64,000 nt of DNA from Symbiodinium natans (taxonomy: Eukaryota; Sar; Dinophyceae; Suessiales; Symbiodiniaceae). The notes beneath the pieces were generated by a model that worked only from the letters and a program-made list of their open reading frames with translations, was not told the DNA's origin and made no database searches. The translations under genes were made by a program, and so were the position numbers. The stretch is taken from NCBI GenBank assembly GCA_905221605.1, contig CAJNDS010002213.1, positions 124,001 through 188,000 on the forward strand. The letters are read 5' to 3'. This document shows, piece by piece, positions 34,417 to 45,321 of the stretch. Every line of letters begins with the position of its first letter. Positions within the stretch are counted from its first letter, which is position 1.

Positions 34417-34732
34417 CTGCAGAAGATGAAAGGGGGTTGAGGGTCTAGGATTTACGGCGTGCAGGGTCTTAAAAACACCCCAAAAGACCCTTAGCGAAAA
34501 ATAGCGCAAGCAACCCTGAGGCCACTCTGAAAAGAAACGCCCGGAGTCCCTCAACCTGTAAAACCCTAATCCTGGAAAAAGCATCATCTCCATGAGGGGG
34601 GGGGCATGAGGGGCGGGGGGAGGGGGGGGGTTAAAACCTAAACCCGAACCCCTAAAGCCTAAACCCTAAACCCTAACCCTAAACCCTAAACCCCAAACCC
34701 TAAGCCCTAAACTCTAAACGCTAACCCGAAAC

Positions 34733-34790
34733 CCTCCACTGGGCCTCCACCAGTTCGGCCACAGCGCCCTCCTGCCACGGGCCCTTTTGA
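34733..34790 (-). CDS. Short exon
   Basis: Minus frame QKGPWQEGAVAELVEAQWR ends at a GTTTCGGG donor that opens the next repeat tract. C-rich repeats lie left and G-rich right. Unrecognised. Confidence 0.4.
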
Positions 34791-35157
34791 CCCACAAGCC
34801 CACATCCCTACAAATCCCCATAAAAAACTCGGTTTAGGGTTTAGGGTTTAGGGTTGAGGGTTGAGGGTTGAGGGTTTAGGGGTTTCTTTCTAAGAATTCT
34901 TCAACATACGCATTGGGGGCATACCCTTAAGAGAAAACTAAGGGGCATGGTCAAGATCCTTCTATTCTCCTTTCATAGGCTCAGGGGGGGAGTTGTATTC
35001 GGGGGTATGTTGAAATATTCTTGGAGAAGCCCTAAGCACGAAGCCCTAAGCTCTAAGCCCTAAGCCCCAAATCCTAAACCCTAAATCCTAAACCCTAAAC
35101 CCTAAACCCTGAACCCTAAACCCTAAACCCTAAACCCTAAACCCGAAACCCTAAGCT

Positions 35158-35272
35158 CCTTGGCCAAGCTCAGTGGGTTCACTGGCACCTGATCCGGCGC
35201 GCTGCCGGCCACGGCCGTGTAGCTGTCAATCTTGGTGGAAGAGGCTCTCAGGGCTTTTGGGGGCCTGACTGG
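35158..35272 (-). CDS. Exon of an unrecognised minus-strand gene
   Basis: Minus frame reads PKALRASSTKIDSYTAVAGS, then APDQVPVNPLSLAKEL, with strong G/C third positions. Array orientation matches other exons. A GTGCCA donor inside (after DQ) or a non-GT donor at the end is possible. Confidence 0.45.
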
Positions 35273-35379
35273 GTTGGTTTAGGGTTTAGGGTTTAGGGTT
35301 TAGGGTTTAGGGTTTAGGGTGTAGGGTTTAGGGTTTAGGGTTTGGGGTTTGGGGTTTAGGGTTTAGGGTTGTAATGTTG

Positions 35380-35515
35380 CACTGTCTTTAGTATTAAGAT
35401 TCCTGGAGCCCAAGGCCCTCAGGGCCTCAAGCCTTACTGCGTAAGCCCTAAACCCTAAACACAAACCCTTAAACAAAAATCCGAAAACAACTTGGTATTA
35501 TGGAGGGTAGCCAGA
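35380..35515. repeat. Direct repeat, copy 1
   Basis: CCTGGAGCCCAAGGCCCTCA through AACTTGGTATTATGGAGGGT recurs with mismatches about 250 bp downstream. Non-coding. Confidence 0.65.
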
Positions 35516-35631
35516 CAAACTTACTAAAGACAGCCTGACCGGCCCGTGGGCTACCTATCACAAAATTTGTTTGGGGCCTCGTTTCGTAATGAATTTCCAG
35601 CAGGCTTTACATGGAACTGGCCGGGCTTAGA

Positions 35632-35775
35632 TTTCTGGATTCTACGGGCTCTGGCTCTTTAAGAGTCCTGGAGCCCAAGCCCTCAGGGCTTCAAGCCTTA
35701 CTGCATAAGCTCTTAACCCAAAACACAAACCCTTAAAATAAACGTCCGGAAAAACTTGCGATAATAGACGGTACC
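35632..35775. repeat. Direct repeat, copy 2
   Basis: Diverged partner of 35380-35515, in the same orientation. Confidence 0.65.
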
Positions 35776-36245
35776 CCGAACAAACTCGGTTCGCTGAAAA
35801 CATTTTCGAAACTTGTGATTATAGACCCTCCTTATACTAAAGCCAGTCCAACATTAGGGTTTGGGGTTTAGGGTTTGGGGCTTGGGGTTTAGGGTTTAGG
35901 TTCCTTTAACACCCTTTGAACTTTGAAAAATGTCTTGTGTAGGGTCCTGTATACACACCCAAATAGGAACATCCCAAAAACCAACCTAGTTTCGGGCTTG
36001 GGGTCCTGGGGTTTAGGGTTCAGTGTTGAGGCTTGCGGAAGCGGGGGTTCTTGGAGGATTGGAGCTCCTCGGGTTGAGGGGTTCAGGCCAGGCGGTTCAG
36101 GGGTCGTCATGTGCCACCCATACAGGAATTCCTAAACCCTAAACCCTAAACCCTAAACCCAAAACCCAAAACCCTAAACCCTAAGGGACTTCAGGAGACT
36201 GCGGTTCGTTGTATGCCGTACACAGTTGCCCTAAACCCCCGCACC

Positions 36246-36380
36246 GTAAACCTCCAAACCTCCAAACCTCCAAACCTCCAAACCTCCAAACCTCCAAACC
36301 TCCAAACCTCCAAACCTCCAAACCTCCAAACCTCCAAACCTCCAAACCTCCAAACCTCCAAACCTCCAAACCTCCAAACC
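36246..36380. repeat. AACCTCC heptamer array
   Basis: About nineteen nearly perfect units of a telomere-like variant heptamer, in a homogeneous block. It gives three spurious open frames (NLQTSKPP; FGGLEVWR). Confidence 0.95.
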
Positions 36381-36439
36381 CCACACCCTAAACCCTAAAC
36401 CCGAAACCCTAAACCCTAAACCCTTACCCAAAACCCCAC

Positions 36440-36560
36440 ACGGCCAAGAGAAGGAGCTCCAGAAAAACGAGGCCCTGACCGCCAGGGTGAAAAAGGGCAT
36501 CGTCTCCCAAACCTCACGTCGCTTGCGCGCGCGTTGCGCAAACTTCAGGCTTTCCTTCGG
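36440..36560. other. Exon-like island, strand undecided
   Basis: Plus frame GQEKELQKNEALTARVKKGI has excellent codon bias and coiled-coil character. Minus frame KFAQRARKRREVWETMPFF is also open. Confidence 0.35.
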
Positions 36561-36774
36561 GCGCCATACAGAATTATGCCGAAGACTGTTGTGTCTGTGC
36601 ATGCTGCTCCCTGCACTTAAAGCCTCCTAGAAAGCTTCCAAACACTTGGGGGTTTACGAAAATGAGGGATCCCTAAGATAACCCCAAATAGTAGGATTCC
36701 CTTATAAAAAGGACCCGAAGGTACCCCTAAACCCTAAACCCTGAACCCTAAACCCTTAACCCTAAACCCTAAAC

Positions 36775-36861
36775 CTTGAGCGGACCGTTGTGAGCATGGT
36801 CCCCCCACATCCACGCGTGGCTTCCCTCGGCTTCGCGCGGCTTGGCTGGCTTGGTGGGCAT
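36775..36861 (-). CDS. 29-codon exon with in-frame ATG
   Basis: Reads MPTKPAKPREAEGSHAWMWG and then DHAHNGPLK, ending at donor AAG|GTTTAGGG. It could be the first exon of the next minus-strand gene or a late exon of the methyltransferase upstream. The ATG is preceded by AACA. Confidence 0.45.
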
Positions 36862-36976
36862 TGTTGCCGTTTATGGTTTAGGGTTTAGGGTTTAGCCGCA
36901 CACGTGCACGGCGACCAAGTTGTATCACCACGCCTAAGCCCGAATTCACCTTAAACCCTACACCCTATAGACCCGT

Positions 36977-37030
36977 AGGGCTTACGGTGTCTTTGGAGTT
37001 CGCAGGATTTGACGCTCCAGGGCCGGTAGA
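36977..37030 (-). CDS. Short exon with GTAAGC donor
   Basis: Minus frame TPYSTGPGASNPANSKDT then GTAAGC. It lies just downstream of the last certain methyltransferase exon and may continue that gene, but the join was not resolved. Confidence 0.3.
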
Positions 37031-37129
37031 GTAAGGGGTGTCAGGGTCTAGGGTTTAGGGTATAGGGTTTGGTGTTTAGGGTCTAGGGTTTAGGGCTTGG
37101 GGGGCGGGCGTAAGAATCCTCCGCCCCTC

Positions 37130-40100
37130 CGTCGAGTGGCCGAGACCATCGCGTGCCCACCACCACGCAGGACGCGGCCAATCTCTCGCAGAGCCTTCAC
37201 CTTGTCTTTCACAAACCTGAGCTGGGTTCAGGGTATGGGGCTAGGCTAGCTCAAGCCAATTTGGGGGTTTCCGAAATTGTGTATCTTTTTGGGGTCCTTA
37301 TTCTAAGGGAATCCTACAAGTTGAGGGTCTATTATAGGGGTCCCTTGTTTTCGTCGACTCCCATTTGAGCTTCAAGCCCGACCCTAAAGCTTACTAACCC
37401 TGAACAGCGGTTTTTGGGCTCGAAGCTCTCCACGGGCCTTGGAAGGCTCAACATCTTCCTGGTTCGTCGTTCAATACAACATGGTAAAAGTAGGACCCCT
37501 AAACCCTAAACCCTAAGCCCTAAACCCTAAACCCTAAACCCTAAACCCTAAACCCTAAACCCTAGACCCTAAACCCTAAACCCTAAACCCTAAACCCTAA
37601 ACCCTAAACCCTAAACCCTAAACCCTAACCCTGTTTGGGGTGACCCAGGCCCCCCCCCCCCCCCCCCCCCCCCCCCGCGAGACCTCCTCCCTAAGGCCAG
37701 CAACAAGAATTCCACCAAAAAATGGTGCCCTTTTGCACTGGTTTCGGGCGACAAAAACATCCCAGAACTCAACGGCCCTCGTGTACTACTGGGATTCCTC
37801 ACCGACATCTGTCTTAATATTTAACGACAGGCAAGGCCACATGAGCACGTAGCTCATCGTGACAGCATCGAAGCTCTTTGGCTTGAACATGGAGAGATCG
37901 TCAGCCGAAGCGACGCTGAAGTCCATGTTGCCTTCAAGACAAGAGCAGCCAGAAATCAAAGACAGGGTATGCAGCAGGGCATCAGGATTTTCCTGTGTGT
38001 GTGGCTTGGGTCCGGTCTAACTCGAAAACCCTAAACCCTAAACCCTAAACCCTAAACCCTAAACCCTAAACCCTAAACCCTAAACCCTAAACCCTAAACC
38101 CTAAACCCTGAAGCGCTGGGAGTCGCAGTAGCGGCCTGAGCCCCGCACTCATGCCGCTGGCGCGCTTCTTTGCCTTGCTAATCATCGCATCCTGCAGAGC
38201 AGTGCTTCAGGGGCTTGGGTTGAAGGATTAATTGTTTGGTGGTGGGTGGTCTATAATAAACTCCTAAAAGGTCCTATACCAAAAACAAACTGTGAAAACA
38301 AAAGCGGTTTCGGGATTGAACTATGATTGAATACGCGAGCGAGGGCCTTGGACCTCAACCCTCGAAGCTCGTAGGCTCAGGGCTCAGGGCCCCAAACTCC
38401 CAGCCACTTGACTCTGTTTTGGGTTAGGAGTTCCGTAAGCACTCTATAAACCCTGAACTCTAATCTCCCTGCCCTGGGCCTGCAAGTCGGTCGCATGGAC
38501 GTGTGCCTTTGGCAAGGCTTGCGCCTGAGGCTTGACGGCGTCTCTCTAGATTACTGGGTCCAGGAGGCAGATCTATGGCAACTACATTGTGCACGGTGGG
38601 GGGTGTTCGGGGTGGGAGGGTGGGGGGGACGGGGGGAGGGGTTGCACAACGCGAGCCGCAGCGAAGGGTGGTGGGGGGGGGGGGGGGGGTGGGGGGGGTG
38701 GGGTGGGGTGGGGGTGGGGGGGTGGGGGGGGGGGTGGGGTGGGGGAGTGGGTGGGGGGTGGGGGGGTGGGGGGGTGGGGGGGTGGGGGGGGTGGGGGGTG
38801 GGTGGTGGGGGGGTGGGGGGGTGGGGGGGTGGGGGGGTTGGGTGTGGCGGGGAGGGGTGGGGTGGGTTAACGATCGTATCGTAAACTCTGATTTCATGCT
38901 TCCATGTGACAATGTCTGGGCTAGGGTTCAGGGTTACGCCTTTCGAAGCATCAGACAGAACCAGGCACTAGCACCCTAAACCCTAAACCCCCAAATCCTC
39001 CAAGGCTCTCAACCTTGATGGGGGGAACGTGAAGTCAAGTTTTGCACCACCGTTCCAAGCCCAAGCCCTACACCGCCAACCTTCAAACCCCCAAACCCTG
39101 AACCCCTACAGTAAACCCCTTCAGAAATCTTCACAGACCTAAACCCTAAACCCTAAACCCTAAACCCTAAACCCTAAACCCTAAACCCTAAACCCTAAAC
39201 CCTAAAACCCTAAAACCCTAAACCCTAAACCCTAAACCCCAAAACGCTAAACCCTAAACCCGAACAAAACTGCTTTGCAACCAGGGCACGATCAGCAACG
39301 CTGGCTGGCCTGGGCCGGTGCCAAGGTCCAGCACGGCAGCGGCCTTTTTGAATGGCTTAGGGCTTAGGGCTTAGGGCTTAGGGCTTAGGGCTTAGGGCTT
39401 AGGGCTTAGGGCTTAGGGCTTAGGGCTTAGGGCTTAGGGCTTAGGGCTTAGGGCTTAGGGCTGAGGGGGCTTAGGGGGCTTAGGGGGCTTCGGGCGCTTC
39501 GGGCTTCGGGCTTAGGGCTTAGGGCTTCGGGCTTCGGGCTTAGGGTGTGGGGTTTAGGACTTAGGGCTTCGGGCTTAGGGGTTAGGGCAAGTGAGCCTTT
39601 GTTGGCGGGAATATGAAGCCCTAGGCCCTAATCCCCTGCAGGGTGCACAGAATCGCATGCCAGAGGAGTACCAGATCTCAAGGCATTTCGGGTTTAACTC
39701 CTAAACCCTAAACCCTAAACCCAAAACCCTAGACCCTAAACCCTAAACCCTAAACCCTAAACCCTAAACCCTAAACCCTAAACCCTAAACCTCTAACAGT
39801 CAGATATCCTAAACCCTGAACCCTAAACCCGTAAACCTTAAACCCTCAGGGCTTATAGGGTTTGGGATCCCAGTTGGACTGGATCCTTGTTATGGCCTTT
39901 GTTCACTCGCGCACCGTGCACCTGAAACTTACAGTCAGTCAGGAGTTTAGGCGTTGAGGGGTTTAGAGTTTAGAGGAACAGGGTTTAGGGGTTTAGGCGT
40001 TTAGGGCTTAGGCTTGTTTAGTGGTTTGTTGCCGTTTAGGGTTTGTCAGAAATCAGGGACCTCACCCGGCCTTCTGGCCAACCACCTTCTCTGTCATCTT

Positions 40101-40700
40101 TTCGAACATCGGCCAGTTCACCAGGAACAGCTTCTCGTAAATGTTCCTCAGGTGAGCACCAAAATCCGAAAGTCTTGAAGCTCGGAGGCCAGCTCGACCC
40201 ACCAACACACAGTTGCGGTTTACTGTTTAGGGGGACTAAACCCTACACCCTAAACCCTGAACCGTAAACCCTAACCTTCAGGACTGGGTTGAGGTGGTCG
40301 TAGACCGCGCGCAGCCTGCCGCACCCCGCACCGCTCTAAGCCCTATATCCGGAGATCCTAGCCTCCTTGGCGAGGGCAGGAGTTAGGATATGGATAGTGT
40401 ATGTCTACTTGGATGTGGGCTTGGGACGCACCAAATCCCAAATATGTTTATGGGTTTCCTGGTTCATCCTGAAGCATAAGCCCCAAACGTGCTGTTGGTT
40501 AGTAGGGAATGAGGTAATGAGGTACCCTATATAATCCCTCAAAGGGTATATAGAGGGGGGTATATACGGGGAGATATAGGGTACCTCATTCCCCCCTTCC
40601 CCACTCAACAACAGTAAGCAAACCGAGCACCAAGACGCGCATCGATAGCACCGGAAGGCACAAAGGCCAGGGCCAAGAGACAAAGTGCCAGAAGTGCCAT
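37130..40700 (-). CDS. Class I SAM-dependent methyltransferase (Methyltransf_11 type) with signal peptide
   Basis: Transfers methyl from S-adenosylmethionine; the acceptor is unknown. Exons: 40700-40624 (MALLALCLLALAFVPSGA, a signal peptide), 40315-40276, about 40133-40066 (NWPMFEKMTEKVVG), 39343-39290 (motif I, VLDLGTGPG), 38524-38480 (acidic-loop strand, VHATDLQ), 38191-38149 (DAMISKAKKRASGM), 37931-37841 (FSVASADDL, then FDAVTMSYVLM), 37216 to about 37130 (VKALREIGRVLRGGG). Joins between 39290 and 37216 and the first join keep phase perfectly. The 38480 donor is GC. Joins around 40133 and 40066 are ambiguous, and exons after 37130 are uncertain. The signal peptide implies ER entry, hence secretion, ER residence or plastid import. 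Introns carry CCCTAAA arrays, G-rich repeats and a MITE. Confidence 0.85.
37497..37629. repeat. CCCTAAA array in methyltransferase intron
   Basis: About eighteen units in the intron between the motif II/III exon and the last exon, followed by a 26-nt C run at 37651-37676. Confidence 0.95.
38600..38860. repeat. G-rich (GGGGGGT)n tract in methyltransferase intron
   Basis: About 200 bp almost free of A and C on the plus strand. Gly-rich plus and Pro-rich minus frames are artefacts. It lies between the motif I exon and the next exon. Confidence 0.9.
39355..39463. repeat. TTAGGGC array
   Basis: About fifteen units of the variant TTAGGGC, directly upstream in sense of the motif I exon, whose intron ends CCCTAAG. 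Confidence 0.95.
40492..40614. mobile_element. MITE in methyltransferase intron 1
   Basis: Inverted ends CTGTTGGTTAGTAGGGAATG and CCCCACTCAACAACAG enclose GAGGTACC / GGTACCTC. It begins about 10 bp after the first exon's donor. Non-coding. Confidence 0.6.
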
Positions 40701-41033
40701 TGCTTTGCTCTCTAATGGTCTCTTTCTGCCCAGTTGAGGGCAATTTGTTACGGTTTAATATGTTTTGGCATCCTTGCTAAACCCTATAGTACCCTAAGCC
40801 CTTAGGAATGGACATAATCTCGGAACCCTCCTTACCAATCATTCCAATCATTTGAAAGTTAGTTCTCTCGAGGGGCAGGCCTTAAGAGCTTTGAGTGAGG
40901 CATAGGATGCGGATCGTGTTCAACATGACTCGTAGCTATCAGGGCTCCTTAAGCGCGTCTTGTCTCAAGACTTGGGCTAGGGAGTTGTTGACCATAAGAT
41001 CACACCCTAAACCCTAAACCCTAAACCCTAAAG
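40701..41033. promoter_or_regulatory. Divergent intergenic segment
   Basis: Lies between the start of the minus-strand methyltransferase and the first supported plus-strand exon. It is largely free of telomere repeats until 41005. No TATA box or other motif stands out. The assignment rests on position only. Confidence 0.3.
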
Positions 41034-44000
41034 TGAAATATTCTACATGTGGAAACTGGACCATGAGATCAACGTGAACCTGGCCTTGCGCAGGCTAGAG
41101 GCGAGCAGTGGATGGCGAGCCGATTGGCGATTTAAGGTTTAGGGTTTCGGGTTTAGGGAATTTCTGGAAACAAACCCTAAACAGTAAACCATCAACCCTA
41201 AACCCTAAACCCTCGATGAATCCGGAGCATTGAAGCCCGGATCCCGAAGTGGCACATCAGGACACGGCGACCGCCGAACTGGGGGGCTTAACTGGGTTCT
41301 TGCTAAGGTTTAGGGTTTAGGTTTAGGGTTTAGGGTTTAGAGTTTAGGGTTCAGGGTTTAGGGTTGGGTTTAGGGTTTGGGGTTTGGGGTTTGGGGTTTG
41401 GGGTTTGGGGTTTGGGGTTTGGGGTTTGGGGTTTGGGGTTTGGGGTTTGGGGTTTGGGGTTTGGTGTTTGGGGTTTGGGGTTTGGGTTTTGGGGTTTGGG
41501 GTTTGGGGTTTGGGGTTTGGGGTTTGGGGTTTGGGGTTTGGGGTTTGGGGTTTGGGGTTTGGGGTTTGGGGTTTAAACGAGAACAACAGCAGCAAGAAAG
41601 ACAACGAGCTTCCGCAACCATCAACAAACTAACACCAACACCACCATCACCACCAGCTCCAGCAGCAGCAGCAGCAGCACCAGCACCGCAACCACTACCA
41701 ACAAAAGAAGCAAAAACAACCGCAACCACAACCTGCGTGTCCCATAGACCCTGAGACACTCGAACCCACAGCGCTGCACGCCTCCCCAGGAGGGCCAGCG
41801 CCTGCCTCAGCTCAGGCGCCAGGGCGAACAATCCCGAGCCCAAAGCCTTCCTGGGGTCTTTAGGGTTTAGGATATGGGGGGTTTACGAGAATAAGGGACC
41901 CCAATATACACCCAAAAGTAGTAGGATCCCCTTATGATAAGGGCCCCAATAAGGTACCCCCTAAGAGCGTAAACCCCCATGTGAAGTAGGGCTTTTACTT
42001 CTTGTATCCCCAAAAGGACACCAAGTATATGCACTCACCCATATAAAAAAGGAACCTTATATACACTCACCAATAAAAGTAATATAAACCCTATACTTTA
42101 TATAGGGTTTAGGATAGTTTAGGGTTTAGGGTTTAGGGTTTAGGGTTATAGGACTCTGAAAGTTCGGGCTTAGGGCTTTCTAGTCGTGTGGGCTGTTCTT
42201 GGAGGAGCCGAAGGGATGGGATTCATTAGGCGTTTGGGGTTTAGGGTTTAGGGTTTAGGTGTTAGGGTTTAGGGGTTAGGGTTTAGGGTTTAACCCTAAA
42301 CGCTTCAAACCCTGAACCCTACGGTGATGCTGGGCTTCAGCGGGCAGCGTTGCAAACTGGACATGCGCTGCCCGACAGTGGGACAGCATGTAGGGAAGCA
42401 GAGACTTACCCTATATGCCTGGGCCGAAATCCTCTACCTTACACCTTGAATCTCGTGGTTTTGGGCGTTTAGGGTTTAGGGTTTAGGGAAGCCGGAACCC
42501 TGAAGCCCTGAAGCCCTGAAACTCTCAAACCCTCACCCTAAACCCTAAACCCTAAACCCTAAACCCCAAACCCTAAACCCTAAAACCCCAAAACTAAGCC
42601 CTAGACCCTGCTAGGAAGCTGGCGCAGCTTCCCCTTGGGGTGGCCGTCTCCGGGAGCATGCCTGCGGCTGTTTTGGCTTTAGGGTTTAGGGTTTAGGGTT
42701 TAGGGTTTAGGGTTTAGGGTTTAGGGTTTAGGGTTTAGGGTTTAGGGTTTAGTGTTGTTTCAAGTTTGGGTGTTCGGGTTCAGGGTCGAGGGCCTAGGGG
42801 TGCTTGTTTTTTGCATTGGGCCTCGAGCTTTCTTTCGGAGCTTCATGGCTTCGGGAAGAGGCGTTCGAGCGCGGATGGGCGCTTCCAACCCTAAGCCCTA
42901 AGCCCTAGGCCCTAAGCCCTAAGCCCCTAAGCCCCTAAGCCCTAAGCCCTAAGCCTTAAACCCTAAACTTTTAACTAGGAGGATCCCTGGGTGGACTTCT
43001 GTTCGGTGGCAGGTGTAGTCGTCAACATGTCATGTAGCCAAAGGGGTCATGAGTTCACAGGTTTTCCGGCATCCAACTCAACAATGATGGCGCGCGCGCA
43101 AAACACGCGGGGACCGCAACGTACGGCGTTACCTTTACGGTTCAGGGCTACCCTAAACCCTAAACCCCAAACCCTAAATCCTAAACCCTAAACCCTAAAC
43201 CCTTAGGCTCCAGGATTTAGGCTTTAGGTCAATCGGGTCAAGCTGGGCCCGCTAGTTTCGGTTGCGGCTACTTGACACTGGGTACCATGCTACATCGTTT
43301 AGGGTTTAGGGTCTAGGGTTTTAGGGTTTGGGGTTTAGGGTTTTTTAGGGCTTGGGTTTAGGGTTTAGGGATACAAGTTGAAACACGCCCCTAAAGAGCC
43401 TAAGGCCAGAGCAATGTGGCCATACTCCCCTCCAACTTTCCCACGGCTTTTTTCGGCGGAAGATTTAAACCCTTACATCTAGAAGCCCTAAAACTCTAAA
43501 CCCTAAACCATAAACCCTAAACCCGAAACCTAGAAGCTAGAAGCTAGAACCTAGAACCCGGAACCCCAAACCCTAAACCCTCAATCCTAAGCCCTCCAGA
43601 CCAGTGTGGGGGTTCAAGAGGCTAAGGGTACAGCCAAGGCCTGGCTCTTCCAAAAGCACAGTGGGCTCAGGCTCGCTGGCCTCGGAAGGCTGACCCTAAA
43701 CCCTAAACCCTAAACCCTAAACCCTAAACCCTAAACCCTAAACCCTAAACCCTAAACCCTAAACCCTAAACCCTAAACCCCAAACCCTTTAGGATTCTGG
43801 CCTCATGGGATGAGAGGGTATGGGCCCCCCGCCCCCCCCCCCCCCCCCCCCAAAAAAAAAAAAAAAAAAAAACAAGCCCTTACGCAAACCCTATACCCTA
43901 AACCCTAAAATCTGAATCTGAACCCTAAAGAAACCTTGAAACCCTTAACAAAACCTTGAACACCCTCAACCATAAACCTACACCCAAACATCCCTGAAAG

Positions 44001-45232
44001 TCTAAATCCTGAGGGACGGGGGGCTAAACCCTAACCTCACAGCAAAGGGAGGGGGGGGGGGGGGGGGAGGGGGGGGGGAGGGCGGCGAGGGGGGGGGGGG
44101 GGAGGGGGGGAGAGGGGGGGGGGGGGGGGGGGAGGGGGGGGGGGGGGGGGGAGGGGGAGGGGGGGGGGAGGTGGGGGGAGAGGGGGGGGAGGGGGGGGGG
44201 AGGGGGGGGAGGAGGGGGGGGGGGGAGGGGGGGGGGGGAGGGGGGGGAGGGGGGGGAGATCCAGTATGGTATGTAGGACTCACAATATTCAACCGTGTGT
44301 CCCCAATTGCAGCAACCCAGACAATATAGGGCTGCCCCCCAGTACAACCAGAAGTCCTAACATGCCTAAGCTTTCAAGCCCCCCAATTAAACAGAACATG
44401 GACCCGAAATACACTCTAAACCTCTTAAACCCGAAACCCGAAACCCGAAACCCTAAACGCCCAACACCGTAAACCTGAAAAGCCAAAGCGCCTCTTCTGA
44501 AGTGGCGCCGCTCTCTTGGGACTTTGCGCCGCGGGCCATCTGGCAGATGCACGGTGGTTTAGGGTTTAGGGTTTAGGGTTAGAATACCCCCAAGAATACA
44601 TTCCAGGTCGAGATGCGCGCTCCAGAACCATAGTCGGCTGAGAGAAAGTGAATGGACATCGCCACGGATCACAAGAGCAGCTCTGCACCCTGTAAACCTT
44701 GAACCCAACTGTCACAGCATTTGGTCTTTGGTACTCAAGTACATATGGCAAACAACGCTTTTATTTCTGCATCTTTTTGCAACTCAAATCACGAAACTTT
44801 CAGTTGATGTAGCTCGAATGGAAACAGGGCCCTATATGAGTTCTATATGTCAATGCTAAGCTGTCTACCCAATCCATCCCTACGAGTGAATTGCTCTCTC
44901 CCCTGAGCTCCTGGACATGCGATTCCTGCAGGAGAGGGGGGTTTGGGGGGGTTTCTCGCAGAACTCCTCGAAGCCCATTCTGATGAATAGACATGCTCGC
45001 GGGCAGTCTCTTCAAGAGCTTGCGCAAGGGTGCTATGAAGTAAGGGACCTTGTCCCCCCTGTGCCCAGGGCCGGCTGTCAAAGCTGCGCCAAATTACACC
45101 ATCCGACTAGCATCCTGCAACGTACAATGGCTCCTACAGAACCGTGACATCACTCTGCAGGAGTTTTTGGACTCGACTCAGATGGAAAGGAAACCTTCTC
45201 TCGTCTCTCCGAAACCCATGAATGCCCAATAA
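41034..45232 (+). CDS. Unrecognised plus-strand gene (or genes)
   Basis: Exons with matching splice sites: 41034-41136 (EIFYMWKLDHEINVNLALRR; donor AAG|GTTTAG), 41236-41307 (PGSRSGTSGHGD; phase 0 at both ends, joins 41136 in phase), about 42306-42415 (VMLGFSGQRCKLDMRC), 42611-42676 (KLAQLPLGVAVSGSMPAAVL), 42979 to about 43140 (EDPWVDFCSVAGVVVNMSCS), about 43388-43465, about 44475-44550 (SQSASSEVAPLSWDFAP), 44961-45029 and 45071-45232 (ending SLVSPKPMNAQ, TAA). A polyQ/His or alternative minus frame occupies 41576-41860. I do not recognise a domain, and the later joins are not all in phase, so more than one gene may be present. Confidence 0.5.
41358..41573. repeat. GGTTTGG array
   Basis: About thirty units of the variant TTTGGGG/GGGTTTG. 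It produces long spurious frames such as GFGVWGLGFGVW and NPKPQTPN. Confidence 0.97.
41873..41982. mobile_element. MITE, GGGGTTTACGA family
   Basis: Ends TATGGGGGGTTTACGAGAAT and GAGCGTAAACCCCCATGTG are inverted. It shares AGTAGGATCCCCTTAT with 63026-63133; diverged relatives lie near 36650-36730 and 37255-37360. Confidence 0.6.
42673..42752. repeat. TTTAGGG array
   Basis: About eleven units between exons of the plus-strand gene. Confidence 0.9.
43692..43788. repeat. CCCTAAA array
   Basis: About thirteen units, followed at 43827-43872 by a C run that passes directly into an A run. Confidence 0.95.
44050..44258. repeat. G-rich (GGGGGGGA)n tract
   Basis: About 210 bp of G runs broken by single A bases. 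Proline frames on minus are artefacts. Confidence 0.95.
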
Positions 45233-45321
45233 AAAACCTAAAACACCCTAAGTCTGCTGTTTGGGGGATTAGGGTTCAACCTCAAAAGCCGGCCACCCCC
45301 AAGCCCTAAATCTTTGTGTGG

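Noticed and set aside
36181-36602. Repeat protein of FGGLEVWR or NLQTSKPP units
   Set aside because: Translation of the AACCTCC array. Only the flanking unique part could be coding.
38460-38979. Gly-rich or Pro-rich proteins at 38.5, 44.1, 11.8 and 13.1 kb
   Set aside because: Homopolymer or microsatellite frames. The first lies in an intron of a proven gene.
39290-40133. Fully canonical splicing between the NWPMFEK exon and the motif I exon
   Set aside because: A GT donor (40065) and AG acceptor do not keep phase together. I left this junction open instead of forcing one.
41364-41843. Long frames such as repeated GFGVWGL and NPKPQT
   Set aside because: They are direct translations of GGTTTGG and related heptamers. 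A 7-bp unit reads through all three frames when it lacks stops.
42979-43060. 48-nt intron at 43013-43060
   Set aside because: GT and AG fit, but the 48 nt are in frame without a stop, so simple read-through explains the data.
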